Source of the DNA: Chaenocephalus aceratus
Taxonomy: Eukaryota; Chordata; Actinopteri; Perciformes; Channichthyidae
Reading direction: 5' to 3'
Length of the DNA: 64,000 nt
NCBI GenBank assembly: GCA_023974075.1
Contig: CM043801.1
Location: 4,671,769-4,735,768 of the forward strand
This document shows positions 40,258 through 51,969 of this stretch, in pieces. The translations under genes were made by a program, and so were the position numbers. The notes under the pieces were generated by a model, which had not been told where the DNA came from, did not search any database, and saw only the letters and a program-made list of their open reading frames with translations. How positions within the stretch are numbered: position 1 is the stretch's first letter; the number at the start of each line of letters is the position of its first letter.

Positions 40258-40828
40258 GTAATGGAATAGCAGTATACTGAACGAAAGCTGAGGATACCAT
40301 GCTGGAAACGCACTTCTTCAGTATTGGGATAATCAAACAGGTACAACTGATTAATAGGCCGAAAATGATCTACAGGGGTGTAACTATCCTAGCCAGCCAT
40401 GCTTCCCACCTGCCCGATGTAAGCCAGGACCACCAGTCCCAGCCACCTGCGTTGGACATGTCATCCGCTTTCATGTCGGCTAACAAGGTTGTTAAGATGC
40501 TCACGGTTGCGTTGTCGTCTTTCCAGGCGAGCCCTCTTCATGAGGCGGGAATGCTCCATGGGGTGTGTGTGTGTGTATTCCCTCGGTCGATTTTGTGACA
40601 CGGACAGTCAGACTCCGCACACCGATAACACAAACGAGGAACCAGAGGCATATGGAACCGCTCAGCTGGCACTCGCTCGTGACACCTTGTGTGTAGTGTG
40701 TTTTGGTGTATGTAGTGCAAGTGTGGTGCTGGTGGTGACTAGGACACGTCACTTGTTGTCGTCTTCCGTTGGTGACTAGGACACGTCACTTGTTGTCGTC
40801 TGCTTCTACCGTTTCTCCTTTCCTGTGA
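40258..40828. repeat. Spacer with two 30-bp direct repeats
   Basis: GGTGACTAGGACACGTCACT plus TGTTGTCGTC occurs at 40734-40763 and 40771-40800. No retroviral long terminal repeat is recognisable here. Confidence 0.7.
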
Positions 40829-41218
40829 CTACGACCTTGCAGTGGCTGGCGTGGACCCACGTAGCTCTCTCGGGACCTTGACCGCCGTCTGGGTGACGAG
40901 AAGCACCTGGTAGGGACCTTGCCAACGATTGGATTTCCAGCTCTTTCTCCGGAAATCCTTGACCAGCACGAAGTCGCCGGGTTGGAGATGGTGAAGTGGA
41001 CCAGTGGCAAGGGTAGGTAAGGCTGCGGCTACCTGACGTCGGATGTCTGCTAAAGTGGATGACAGGTTAACACAATATGACAACATCGCATCCTCACACA
41101 AAGTTGTGGAGGGAAGAGGACATCCTGGAGCCTTGAGTCCAATCTGTGGAGGAGCGCCAAACAGGATTTCAAATGGGCTGAGTTGACTCCGTGTTCTTTT
41201 CCGCATCCGCATCAGCAC
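40829..41218 (-). pseudogene. Retroviral integrase C-terminal part
   Basis: This frame holds the end of integrase: the SPFEILFGAPP word that follows the catalytic core in gammaretrovirus-like integrases, then a basic segment with LQPGDFVLVKDFRRK and WQGPYQVLLVT, the DNA-binding C-terminal domain. It is out of frame with the main pol frame, from which it is separated by a one-base change in a G-run near 41300 and a stop at 41237-41239. The product is therefore not made as part of pol. Confidence 0.8.
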
Positions 41219-41280
41219 AATGGGCAGAGCTTGTGTCTATGACAGACCTGTGTCTGCACAGCATTTTGCTAGTTTGTTTT

Positions 41281-44200
41281 TTATTGTGCCGTTCTCTCTT
41301 TCCACCCACCCCCACTCTGTGGATGATAAGCACAATGCTTTCTGATGTCCATGCCCATGTATTCTCCTATCTGCGTAATGGCCTCATTAGCAAAATGTGA
41401 ACCATTGTCGCTAGAAATTTTCTCTGGTAGTCCCCATCTAGGAATGATTTCCCTCAGTAGTGTCTTTGCCACAGCATTTGCTGTCTGTGCTTTTACTGGG
41501 AAAGCTTCAACCCATTTGGACCACATGTCAACCACCACCAGACAGTGCTTCTTACCCTCTGATGGGCTAAGCTCAACGAAATCCAGCATTAGGTTCTCAA
41601 ATGGCCTGGTGGGAGGTGGATGTGCTCCGGGTCCTGTAACCTTTACTGGTCTACCAGAATTTTGCATAATGCAGATTAGGCATGCTTCACAGTGCTTTTG
41701 AGCTGTTACTGTGAACCCCCTTGTGAACCACTCCTGATTGATAGACTCTAACATCCCTCCTTTTGACACATGATCCCACCCATGTGTCAACTTAGCAAAA
41801 TGAGAGAAGAAATGTCTTGGGAGACATGGATTGGAATTTGGACCAACCCAGATGCTGGAGGTTGGGTGAAAAACAGCCCCAGCAGCCTTCCACTGAGCCT
41901 TCTCAACTGGCGTAGCTAGCTGCTGCATGGAAGTCAGTGATGACATTTTGTCAGTGAAGGAGGAGACAGGGATTTTAACAAATGAGTGTGCGTGAGGTGC
42001 GAGAGGAATCAGGGCAGCTGCCTTTGCGGCTGAGTCAGCAGACGCATTTCCTAGGGAAACTGGGTCTGTACTGCTTGCGTGTGCGGAACATTGACAGACT
42101 GCAACTTCAGATGGGAGCAGAACGGCGTCTAGTAAGCCTGCAACCAGTACGTGGTTAAGTACTGGTTTGCCATCAGATTTCAGGAATTGTCTACACTTCC
42201 AAATAGCCCCAAGATCGTGTACTACCCCAAAAGCATATCGTGAGTCAGTATAAATAGTCACGGTTTTGCCTTCTGCAAACGTGCAGGCTTCAGTTAGTGC
42301 GATGAGCTCTGCTGCCTGTGCTGAGAGGTGACATGGGAGTGGTCCGGAACGGAGTACAGCAGAATCTGAAACAACAGAAAAACCCACCCGATTAGTGCCC
42401 CCTTGGTCGCGAGAGGCAGACCCATCAACATACAAAATGAGGTCAGCGTTGGTCAGAGGAACGTCTTTTAAGTCCGGTCTAGGTGTGCACACAATGGAAA
42501 GTACGGCAACACAGTCGTGTTCCTCACCGTCTTCAGGCAAAGGCATAAGAGACGCTGGATTCAGAGTGTTATATCGCTTGACATAAACATTAGGCATGTC
42601 TAACAGGCATTTGTGATACCTAAGGTAACGTGCAGCAGAGAGGTGTGATGTTCTCTGTTCACAGAGGATGAGTGAAACAGCATGTGGAACTAACAGGGTC
42701 AAAGGTGCATATCCCACAATGTCACGTGAGGAGTTGAGCGCTTTCTCAGCAGCAGCCACTGCACTGAGACATTTAGGCAGGCCAGCAGCTACACGATCTA
42801 GCTTGGTGGAAAAATAGGCAACAGGCCTCTGTTTTCCTCCATGATCTTGAAGGAGAACTGAGGTCATACACCCATGTCGTTCATCCACTGCCTGAGTGAA
42901 AGGTTTAGTGTGATCAGGTAGACTTAGAGTCGGTGGGGATTGGAGAGCCAGCTTCATATTAATGAAGGCTTCGTCGCCTTCCGGTGTCCATATAAGATGA
43001 TCTGTAGGTTTCAAACCAGTGACGTGCGTGATAGTACGCAGTGGCAACTCGATTGGAGAATAGTTTGGAATCAATGACCTGCAGTATGAACAAAAACCCA
43101 AAAATGACATCATCTGTCGCTTAGTGACAGGTTTTGGCAGAGCAGCCAATGATGCAATACGCTTATCTGAAAGCGTTTTCCCCTCTGCTGAAATGACATG
43201 ACCCAAAAATGTAACTGTTCTTTGTACATATTGGAGTTTAGACAAACTGGCCTTGTGGCCCTCGGCTGCGAGGTGCATTAACACAGCAATAGTATCAGCC
43301 TCACACTGTTCTGCTGTGGGTGCGCAAATCATGAGGTCATCAACATACTGGATGAGAGCGGTGCCTTTAGAAACTTGTAGAGAGGCCAAACTTGTACACA
43401 ATGCCTGGTTGTACACAGTAGGAGATTCACAGTAGCCTTGACACAAACGTGTGAATGTGTAAGGTTTACCATCATATTCAAATGCAAACCAGAATTGGCT
43501 GTCTTTGTGTACAGGGACACTGCAAAATGCATTTGAGCGGTCTATGACAGTAAAAAATGCTGCAGAGGCTGGAACTTGGGAAAGAATCAGATAAGGATTT
43601 GGGACCAGCGGTGCGCGAGCATGCACTGCTGCATTTACAGCTCGTAAATCCTGGACAAATCTCCACTCGTCAGGAGGTTTGTTTCTGATCTTTTTGACAG
43701 GAAACACTGGAGTGCGTACCGGGGAATCGTTACACGGAATAATGACCCCTTGTTTAAGCAGAGAGGTAAACACTGGCCGAATGCCATCAACAGCTTCACG
43801 TTTCAATGGGTACTGGGGTTGATTTGGACAGAACGTGTACTTAGGAGTGATAACTACAGGCTTCGCAGAGCGAATCAAACCTACATCATATGTGTGAACT
43901 GCCCCCAGTGTTTTAGGCACTGTTTTTAGCACGTCAGGGAGCTCAGAAATATGACTGAAAAATGAGAACTCCGGGCCAGATGGGCCAGCAACGGGGTTAA
44001 CATAGTCATCATTGCCTGTGAGAGTCAGAGAACGCAGTACATGAACTGAGGAGTCAATGCTGTACTTAAACACGTCATGTGATGGGGAATACTCAATCAA
44101 CGGGTCGTCTGTGCTAGTCCAATCAGTACTAGATTCCCAGTCTTTAACGATTGGACCCAAATCTCTCCATCTATCAGTGGGGCCCCTGAATAGTGAAATG

Positions 44201-44529
44201 TGTGGGACCGCCCCTGGGATTTGATACAGCTTGTGTTGTGTGGGTGTGAGTTCAACAGAAATAGTGCTGCACAGCGAATTCCAATACATAGTTTTAAGCA
44301 TGAGCTCATCATTCAAACATTCCAGCAGAAAACTCTCATCATAGTATGTACATGGTTCATCAACCACGTTAGCCATACAATGCAAATGAGAAGTTTCCAT
44401 GAACACAGCAGGTGGAAAAACACGTTGATGAGTCAACCGCAACAACTCCTGAGAATCAGGATATGTCAACAGCCATTGATACACATTCACCAGTTCTTTA
44501 TCATCAAATTTGGGGTTTTGAACCATCAA
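41281..44529 (-). pseudogene. Retroviral pol: reverse transcriptase, RNase H, integrase core
   Basis: A single open frame of 1,082 codons. In order, it shows a linker after protease, the reverse transcriptase (start about residue 230; FVQDLRAVN, then YVDDLMICAP with the catalytic aspartates), the connection, RNase H (ILYVDGSAS, AELIALTEA, IYTDSRYAF), a zinc-binding stretch of integrase (H and C-x2-C, HCEACLIC), and the integrase core (MLDFVELS, SSDNGSHF and the HPQSGG end). Full-length conservation without internal stops suggests a fairly young or lately active copy. It is cut off at a G-run shift near 41300, and one in-frame TAA separates it from the protease. The flanks give no terminal repeats, so it is not a provirus now. 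Confidence 0.88.
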
Positions 44530-44574
44530 TGGAGATGGCCGTCGGACTTTGAGACCCTCATTTGTGGAAATGAG

Positions 44575-44880
44575 TTATAAGCCGAACCAGAGAATCAGAT
44601 CTCTGCCCAGTAAATGTGTTGGGCAGACAGATGATAAAAGAAAACTGTGTTTGACTGATGTGGGAAATGGATGACTGTCATCACCGTTATCTTTACACTG
44701 AAGTGGTATAGAAAACTTCTCCTTCACAGTTACCCCAGCCGCTCCTATTGAGTGAATAAATCTTCCACTAAATTTGCAACCTGGCAAATCTGCCCTTTTT
44801 ACCACAGAGTGAGTAGCCCGCGAATCAACCAGAAATGTAACATTAACACCCATGATAGCTAAAGTCAGTGTGGGAAATGT
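44575..44880 (-). pseudogene. Retroviral protease with altered active site
   Basis: The frame has the retropepsin shape: VTFLVDSRATHSVV, a hydrophobic beta segment, and LLGRDLI near the end. The normal active-site triad is Asp-Thr/Ser-Gly; here it is Asp-Ser-Arg, so the enzyme should be inactive. The frame is in phase with the pol frame and ends at a TAA (44575-44577). The first 25 codons of the long open frame, above 44880, come from the neighbouring duplicated segment and not from the retrovirus. Confidence 0.82.
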
Positions 44881-45680
44881 AGAAGTGTATAACATTAAGT
44901 GGGATGCTACTGTATACCAAAAGGATTCTGTGCAAGGTTGGTAAAATAAGGTCATCCTTGTACGTTAGATAGTTAGGTTACTGTATGCATTGTTACGGTT
45001 CATTTCAATTCGCTATGCTACTATAGCATAAAATAGACTAGCTAACGTCATCGTATTGTTGAAGAGAGGCTTAGTGTATATTAAATCAACCTCACAATAA
45101 AATGTGTGTATCTTTTCAAATATGAACGTCACATTTCAAGATGGTCCAGAAATAACGCTCCCTTAGATATTGTAATATGGTTTGTTGAACTGGAGTTATT
45201 TTTTGCAGCTAACCGCCTATCCGACGAACGACCCAAACATTGTTGTTTTCAATATTATTACCAATGCCTCTTATCATTGTATTATCATCACACTTGAGAA
45301 ATAGCCTTATCGTGGCTGGAGAACGGAACATGTAACTTAATGCCTGCATTTAAGGACGATGAATAGCGTAGTCAATGCTTTAGTGACAAGGAAATGATTT
45401 GTTTAAATATTAGATATGACGTTATGTGTGACTTCAGTGGAAATTAAGCTTATCCATTGCATTACATTTGTTAAATAGGTTTGTGTCTTACCCTTACGTG
45501 TGTGATACTATGAATATGGCATATGAAAACAAATTAATTGGACTGACTCATGAAAAACTCATCCAAAGTAACAGTAAAATAAAAAGGACCTACACAATAA
45601 TACTCTATCAAACTGATACAGTATAAGGACTGTGATATCCAGCAATTTCTTAAGTATAACAATAAGATTATGACCTGTTT
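44878..45680. repeat. Copy 2 of the duplicated segment (partner 11310-12605)
   Basis: Aligned words include TAGAAGTGTATAACATTAAG, ACTGTATGCATTGTTACGG, TCACAATAAAATGTGTGTAT, TAGATATGACGTTATGTGTG and AAGGACTGTGATATCCAGCA. It lacks the 561-bp transposon found in copy 1 and instead has an extra 75 bp around 45470-45540. It starts exactly at the retroviral edge. Confidence 0.85.
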
Positions 45681-46345
45681 TCAAAAGAAGATAAAAAGTT
45701 GTTTGCATGTAAAGAAGTATGTAACCCACGCATGCTTTACATCTGTTTGTTCAAAGTGTCCTTAAGGTGATCCAGACAGGCTGGACCAGAGGAGGAGAGA
45801 CAGATCTGGACTCCTAACAGCAGAGAACTTCAGCACGGATTCCAAGGTACACCTTTTTCATACTTTACAAAGAATGCATAAAGTAATGACTCTAATACAC
45901 TGATATACATGCCATTAAACATGACTAAATACTAGATCACCTACACATCAGTGATGTTGAGTGCACTTTCTTAGCAAAAGGTTACATTTACATTTTACCA
46001 AGCAACATAACTTTTTTGTTCAACTTTCACATTTCAATGTATTTAAGGCAAATATTATTGAACATAGTGAGAACTGCGACCCTTTGTCTCTGCATACTGA
46101 CTGTAAAATAACATGTTAAAAGTGATTCTTTCAGTTAGACAACCAAACAGAGCAAGCTTCTACAGTTGCACTAAGTTTTGATAACAGTGAAATATTATTT
46201 TAATAATACATTTACTTCAATGTTGATGAATTTAGAACGGTTTATTCATAATCTGATTATCTTTATAGTACACTGGTGGATTTAAAAACACATTCAAATA
46301 AACACACTTGCTCTGCAATAATATGTTTTTTGATATTTCTGTTAG
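45681..46345. other. No gene certain; possible leader exon at 45751-45846
   Basis: 45751-45846 is purine-rich, non-repetitive sequence ending at AAG/GTACAC, which would serve as a splice donor. The rest is AT-rich with no feature. Confidence 0.3.
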
Positions 46346-46470
46346 GAAAGGACAGGCCTGAGAGACAGGACTGCTTCACCATTTTCTCTTTCTCTGAGGG
46401 TCCAGAAGAACATCCAAGAGGGAAAGGAAAAGCTGATGTTATGAGATGTAAGAGCAGTACAGGACACTAA
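46346..46470 (+). CDS. Candidate small exon, unidentified
   Basis: An acceptor-like TGATATTTCTGTTAG ends at 46345. The following frame reads KDRPERQDCFTIFSFSEG, then PEEHPRGKGKADVMRC, to TAA at 46468-46470. The stop is directly followed by the inverted-repeat element at 46471. With the possible leader at 45751-45846 it would make a two-exon transcript. I recognise no family. The evidence is only splice-like signals and unusual base composition, so chance is quite possible. Confidence 0.2.
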
Positions 46471-47252
46471 GGTGCATTCACACCTAATAGTCCGCTTCTC
46501 TGGTGCGCACCAGACCACAGTTTGTTACATTGTTTCATTTTTTAGAAGGTTCGGTTTGCGTTCACATGTGCAAAACTCAAACAGACTATAAACTTTCAAC
46601 ACAAGTCATGTGCACGGAAATGCTGTTCAACCATTGGTCAGACATTAAGGGGCGAAAAACGCAAATCCAGGCAATTTCTACCGGAGCCTCCGCCATGGAG
46701 CATCGGCACTTTCGGCAGGTTATTCTCATGCTGCTGTTAATCTGGAGATCAACCGACACTAGCGGCCCGCGCATATGATTATATCATCAGACAACGTCCG
46801 TTAAAAAACATTATAACACATATAATGAGAGATGTTCTGCAGTAAGGAGGGGCGTTTCACCGACGACTGTTCTTCATTTTATATTGTTGACGGAGCATTT
46901 TTACTTTACACGACACTGTTCAACACTTAATTCTGCTTCGCTCTTTAACTAAACAACCGCGGATGTCTTGAAAGACTCTTTCGCTAAAGATTTTTGAAGA
47001 CATCTTGTGACACGTAAATACTACGCTTCCTATGTTTTGGTGCGGACTGCGTTCACACCAGCAATGAACCGCTCCAGAGTTCGCAAGCAAGCACTCCGAG
47101 ACCACCTATTTTAGCGGACCATAGTCCGGTTGTTTAGTTCACTTAAGAGGTCTCGGATTGTGTTCACACCGACCCAAATGAACTGCACCAAGCGTCTAAA
47201 CGCACCAGGGTTCGATTCAACCGGACTATAAAAGGCTGGTGTGAATGCACCC
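46471..47252. mobile_element. Inverted-repeat (foldback) element 'GGTGCATTCACACC'
   Basis: The left end GGTGCATTCACACCTAATAG, followed by TCCGCTT, and the right end TCCGGTTGTTTAG...GGCTGGTGTGAATGCACC are inverted. Internal words CGCACCAGA, GTTCACACC and CGGACC/GGTCCG recur in both orientations. No target duplication is clear. It has no transposase. Confidence 0.7.
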
Positions 47253-47518
47253 GAAGAGACACTTACAGTGGGGCAAAAAAGTATTTAGTCAGCCACCAAT
47301 TGTGCAAGTTCTCCCACTTAAAATGACGAGAGAGGCCTGTAATTTTCATCCTAGGTACACTTCAACTATGAGAGACAGAATGGGGGGAAAGAATCCAGGA
47401 AATCACATTGTAGGATTTTTAATGAATTAATTGGTAAATTCCTTGGTAAAATAAGTATTTGGTCACCTACAAACAAACACGATTTCTGGCTCTCACAGAC
47501 CTGTAACTTCTTCTTTAA

Positions 47519-48769
47519 AGGGATAGTGGAAATCCGCGAATTTTGGGTTTAACTTATGTATTTTTATTAAAAATAAGCATAATAAACCATTTTTTTTTAT
47601 TTCATGCGCCTAGTTTCATTTTATTTTCAATTTTACTGCTCCCGACCACGCCCTCTCAATGAAACGAAATACTTCGGGAATCTTCGGGTGATGACGAAAA
47701 CAAAGGAAGACGGGCACAAACATTGGACGAGGCACGAATATTTTATTATGTTTTCTGGCTGATTTAATGCATCATTAGCCTGTACCATTGTGTACAACGC
47801 CATTTATTGCCTGTCCATTAGGCGACCGGAGGCCTCGTCATCCGATAATCCGGTACACAGTGTCTTATGTGTACACTACAGTCATCATATAGACATGATA
47901 GACTAACAGTACTGTGAGTACAGCCTACACTTGACAGGCAGCCTGGCTAGCCTAGGATTAGGACCATACTACGTCAAAAGACCGATTGGCTCTAGCTGTA
48001 TATCATGCTAGTATACAATTCATTTAAATGTATTCATGTAATTAATGCCCATAAGGCTGTTACATATACAATAATAAATGTGACAAGATAATTTATGTGA
48101 ACCTGACCCTGGTATGTTATGAAATGTACCCTACATGCAGTCATCCTCGGGCATAGCCATAGGCCTACAGTACAGTGCATGTATGCCAACTTTTGCAATA
48201 TATAATATAGCGCCTAGCGTGAGCTATGCTTAGGGACCTACCAGTCAAGATTATTTGTGCGTAGGGGTGCATCATCTGGCGCCTGGTCCTGGTCATCCTC
48301 GCCATTGCCCATGCCGTGAACTAACTCCATCACCTCGGGCTCGAACAAATAAGGACGTAATGGTCTGGCTCAATATTCTCACCATCGTCGCTTACTGAAC
48401 CGGATTCAGATTCAGTTCCTAAAACTACATTTTCGCAGGAAAGCCGAGAGGATGTTTCTGACTCGCTATCATCACTGGATACCTCGTACAATCCTTCTTC
48501 TTTGTCTGGTATATTTGCCCTTCCACGTTCATTCTGCATAGACGCCATGGTTTGTTATTGTTTCGTCTTCCTGAGTTTTCCTCACTTCCGGTTTGGCTGA
48601 ATCGATCATTTCGTTTCTAAAAAAGTTCGGGGAAGCTGCAATAAAGTGCTTCTAACATGCGTAAGGCAATTATTATATTTTTTTAATCAGGTGTGATTGT
48701 TTTGGTACGTAATTATGCTTGTATATAAGTTAAAACGAAAGTATTTGGGGTTCAATTTCCACTATCCCT
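47519..48769. mobile_element. TTAA-target element (Kolobok-like), nested in Tc1
   Basis: The ends AGGGATAGTGGAAATCCGCG and (reverse complement) AGGGATAGTGGAAATTGAAC are inverted. TTAA flanks both sides (47515-47518 and 48770-48773). TTAA targets with AGGG ends fit Kolobok better than piggyBac (CCC ends). It carries an acidic coding exon on the minus strand but no transposase. Confidence 0.88.
48242..48548 (-). pseudogene. First exon of a transposon-borne acidic protein ('P2X7-like' type)
   Basis: The ATG at 48548 opens MASMQNERGRANIPDKEEG, then a serine- and acid-rich stretch (YEVSSDDSESETSSRLSC). After a one-base shift near 48370 the frame gives RPYLFEPEVMELVHG and ends NNLDW at a GTAGGT donor (48241 on the minus strand). 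In many fish proteins labelled P2X7-like, a PY-x-FEP word followed by an acidic linker and a Trp-Cys zinc cluster has this order, and these proteins are often spread with transposons. The zinc-cluster exon is absent. The family link is from memory of that pattern and is tentative. Confidence 0.45.
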
Positions 48770-48884
48770 TTAAGAGCTTTCTTTGTCCTCCACTCGTTAA
48801 CTGTATTAATGGCACCTGTTTTAACTCGTTATCAGTATAAAAGACACCTGTCCACAACCTCAAACAGTCACACTCCAAACTCCG

Positions 48885-49791
48885 GCCAAGACCAAAGAGC
48901 TGTCAAAGGACAGCAGAAACAAAATTGTAGACCTGCACCAGGCTGGGAAGACTGAATCTGCAATAGGGGTCAAAATGATCACAAGAAGAGACGGTGAGCA
49001 AAAATCCCAGAACCACACGGGGGGACCTAGTCAATGACCTGCAGAGAGCTGGGACCAAAGTAACAAAGGCTACCATCAGTAACACACTACGCCACCAGGG
49101 ACTCAAATCCTGCAGTGCCAGACGTGTCCCCCTGCTTAAGCCAGTACATGTCCTGGCCCGTCTGAAGTTTGCTAGAGAGCATTTAAATGATCCAGAAGAG
49201 GATTGGGAGAATGTCATATGGTCAGATGAAACCAAAATAGAACTTTTTGGTAAAAACTCAACTAGACGTGTTTGGAGGAGAAAGAATGCTGAGTTGCATC
49301 CAAAGAACACCATACCTACTGTGAAACATGGGGGTGGAAACATCATGCTTTGGGGCTGTTTTTATGCAAAGGGACCAGGACGACTGATCCGTGTAAAGGA
49401 AAGAATGAATGGGGCCATGTATCGTGTGATTTTGAGTGACAACCTCCTTCCATCAGCAAGGGCATTGAAGATGAAACGTGGCTGGGTCTTTCAGCATGAC
49501 AATGATCCAAAACACACCGCCCGGGCAACGAAGGAGTGGCTTCGTAAGAAGCATTTCAAGGTCCTGGAGTGGCCTAGCCAGTCTCCAGATCTCAACCCCA
49601 TAGAAAATCTTTGGAGGGAGTTGAAAGTCCGTGTTGCCCAGCGACAGCCCCAACACATCACTGCTCTAGAGGAGATCTGCATGGAGGAATGGGCCAAAAT
49701 ACCAGCAACAGTGTGTGAAAACCTTGTGAAGACTTACAAAAAACGTTTGACCTCTGTCATTGCCAACAAAGGGTATATAACAAAGTATTGA
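48885..49791 (+). pseudogene. Tc1 transposase, N-terminal part damaged
   Basis: The enzyme would cut at the Tc1 ends and reinsert at TA. The N-terminal helix-turn-helix part starts near 48885 (TKELSKDSRNKIVDLHQAGK) without its ATG. It then jumps, after ESAIG, to VKMIT with about 35 residues missing, and is frameshifted into the main frame at 48994. From there the frame is open to [19 protein letters not shown], then the catalytic domain with [22 protein letters not shown] and [11 protein letters not shown], an intact DD34E triad, ending ANKGYITKY. About 265 of the usual 340 residues are in one frame. The catalytic half is complete, but DNA binding is lost. Confidence 0.92.
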
Positions 49792-50008
49792 GATTAACTT
49801 TTGTTATTGACCAAATACTTATTTTCCTCCATAATTTGCAAATAAATTCTTTAAAAATCAGACAATGTGATTGTCTGGATTTTGTTTCTCATTTTGTCTC
49901 TCGTAGTTGAGGTATACCTAGGATGACAATTACAGGCCTCTCTCATCTTTTTAAGTGGGAGAACTTGCACAATTGGTGGCTGACTAAATACTTTTTTGCC
50001 CCACTGTA

Positions 50009-51960
50009 TATTGTAACACAAAGGCCTGCACACTGACTAGTTTTGTAGTCTCACAGGAACTTAATTGTTGTGTTGTTTTGTGTTTTACGTTGCACCTCAG
50101 AGACAGTGTGATTATTGTCAGGCCTATAAAGTTTGGCACAAAAAAAAGTCAGCTGATCAAATGCATTTGCCTCACTTTATGAGCTTCATAATACTTGTGC
50201 CTTGTACCACAGAGTTTGCAACGTCACAAATAAATGGTGCCAATATTCAGTCAGATGTGAATGTGTAATTTAACATTTTCAGTAAGAATAACGGACAAAA
50301 GGAGTGCAAATACAAATACAATTTATTGAAATGTGAACTAAAAAGTGATCAAGCATGAACCATCACCATTTTTTTATTATTTTATTATATACATAAGTTA
50401 CACTAAATGTTAATATGTTAATTGATTAAGTAAACACATATCAAATAAAGTGACAGGCTAGGCCTGTGCAGGTGGTAACAGCTATGCCCAGCATGGGCTA
50501 AGTTCTGTAGGTGCAGCTGGTGCAGGTCCTCCTCCCTCTGGCCTGGTCCTCCTCCCTCAGGCCTGGTCCTCCTCCCTCAGGCCTGGTCCTCCTCCCTCAG
50601 GCCTGGTCCTCCTCGCAGGGAAAGACCCTCAGCCCTCTCTGGCCAAACCAACAGACAGGACATTCATAAAGCTGAAGTTTCCTCCAAAGTCTCTAATCAT
50701 CCATCCTGTGAATATGAGAGGGGAACAAATAGTGTAATAGATGCTTTGGACAACAAGACATATAAAGTGAACTGTTGAGTTGCTCAGTTTTTTAGATTGA
50801 CAGGGTTTAATAATACAAACAAAAGGAGAGGCACCGTAAAATAAAGATTGGTCTTTCAATTAATTGTGTTGATTTTGTCATTTGAATTGTTTGTCTAAAG
50901 TCAAGTAGCTAGAACTGTTACTTAAAGTTTGAATGATACAGTCTGGTTATAATGTTTGGAGGAGGCATCACAGGTAAGAGCACCATTTGTTGTGTTCCAT
51001 CCACAACAAATGCACACAGATTGATGTGTATGTATTTATTTATCTACTATTTCTTGAATCATTACTGTCAGTCCAAAACAAGAGATTTTGTTTTAGTAAC
51101 ATGTTTTAAAACATTATCTCTTTTCCACTACACTATCTTGAATATTTTAGTTTATCTAACAGCTTTAACATTGTAAAGGTGTCACTTTGGACTCTGGGTA
51201 ATTATGACGGCATATTTTGAGAGTTTGAACAAACCAGACCTTCATCTATTAATGTAGAAAATGTTGTGATCACATGACTGACAAAGCCGTGCTCTGATAG
51301 GCCAGAAGTTGGTTCGATTGCATTCAGGCTCGATTGCTTATCCTGTCTGGGTAGCCCGGATGATGTTGCAGCGCAATTTTGGACGTCGAATTTTAGACAC
51401 CGAAATTGTCCATTCAAATTTTTTTTACTTGAATTTGTGGGATCTGAATTTCAACATTCGAAATGTTTTAACTTGAATTTTTACATTTGTATTTCACATA
51501 AACGTATTTTAAAACTACAATTCCCAGTAGAGCTGCGCCATAGAACATGTTGCGAAACACACATATAGCCAGCATGTGTAGTTCTGGGGGTGGACCCGTT
51601 CGAGGCCAGTTTTGGATAGTGTGCCGTCGATGGGCTTCATTGCGTTACAAAGTGCAGTTTGACGCTCGGCGTAACCTTGGCGCACTGCCACTCCAACATC
51701 CAATCACAGAGCTTGAGGACTAATCACGGGGTTTGTCAAGCAAAGTGGCTGATGTAGTCCCAAACAATAGCTGAGGATTATGGGTAGTGTAGTGTCGTCT
51801 GCCATCCTAAACTCAGAACAAATATTTGTTTCTCCAAATCGAAGGGGAAAAACACAAAAGCATTGTACACAATTTAAACCAATCAATATTGTGTAATCAA
51901 CAAGGATAATCTGGTGTTTTTGAGTTGATGAGTAGTGCAGATATCACTGTAAAATCAATC
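50009..51960. other. No gene recognised; contains a 20-bp tandem at 50523-50615
   Basis: GGCCTGGTCCTCCTCCCTC(A/T) is repeated four to five times in tandem at 50523-50615. Further right there are TTGAATTT/AAATTC words (51370-51480). I see no exon or inverted end. Confidence 0.5.
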
Positions 51961-51969
51961 GACAGTAAG

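Larger units (their letters stand above)
40829..44877 (-). mobile_element. Endogenous retrovirus, protease-pol portion only
   Basis: Reading right to left are protease, reverse transcriptase, RNase H and integrase of a class I (gamma/epsilon-like) endogenous retrovirus. I find no gag, no env, no long terminal repeats and no primer-binding site. The right edge (44877) passes straight into the duplicated segment seen at 11310; the left edge is near 40829. Confidence 0.85.
47266..50006 (+). mobile_element. Tc1/mariner element, TA target, split by a TTAA element
   Basis: The ends CAGTGGGGCAAAAAAGTATT (47266) and AATACTTTTTTGCCCCACTG (to 50006) are inverted. TA is present on both sides (47264-47265 and 50007-50008). 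The terminal repeats extend about 200 bp, including AGTTCTCCCACTT and its reverse complement AAGTGGGAGAACT. The transposase gene is inside. A 1,251-bp TTAA element (47519-48769) broke the left part: the text before and after it (CTTCTTCTTTAA and GAGCTTTCTTTGTCC) is continuous in Tc1. Confidence 0.95.

Noticed and set aside
39900..45100. Long terminal repeats for the retroviral pol
   Set aside because: No direct repeat with TG...CA ends was found on the two sides; the shared segment at 11310 is far away and not paired here.
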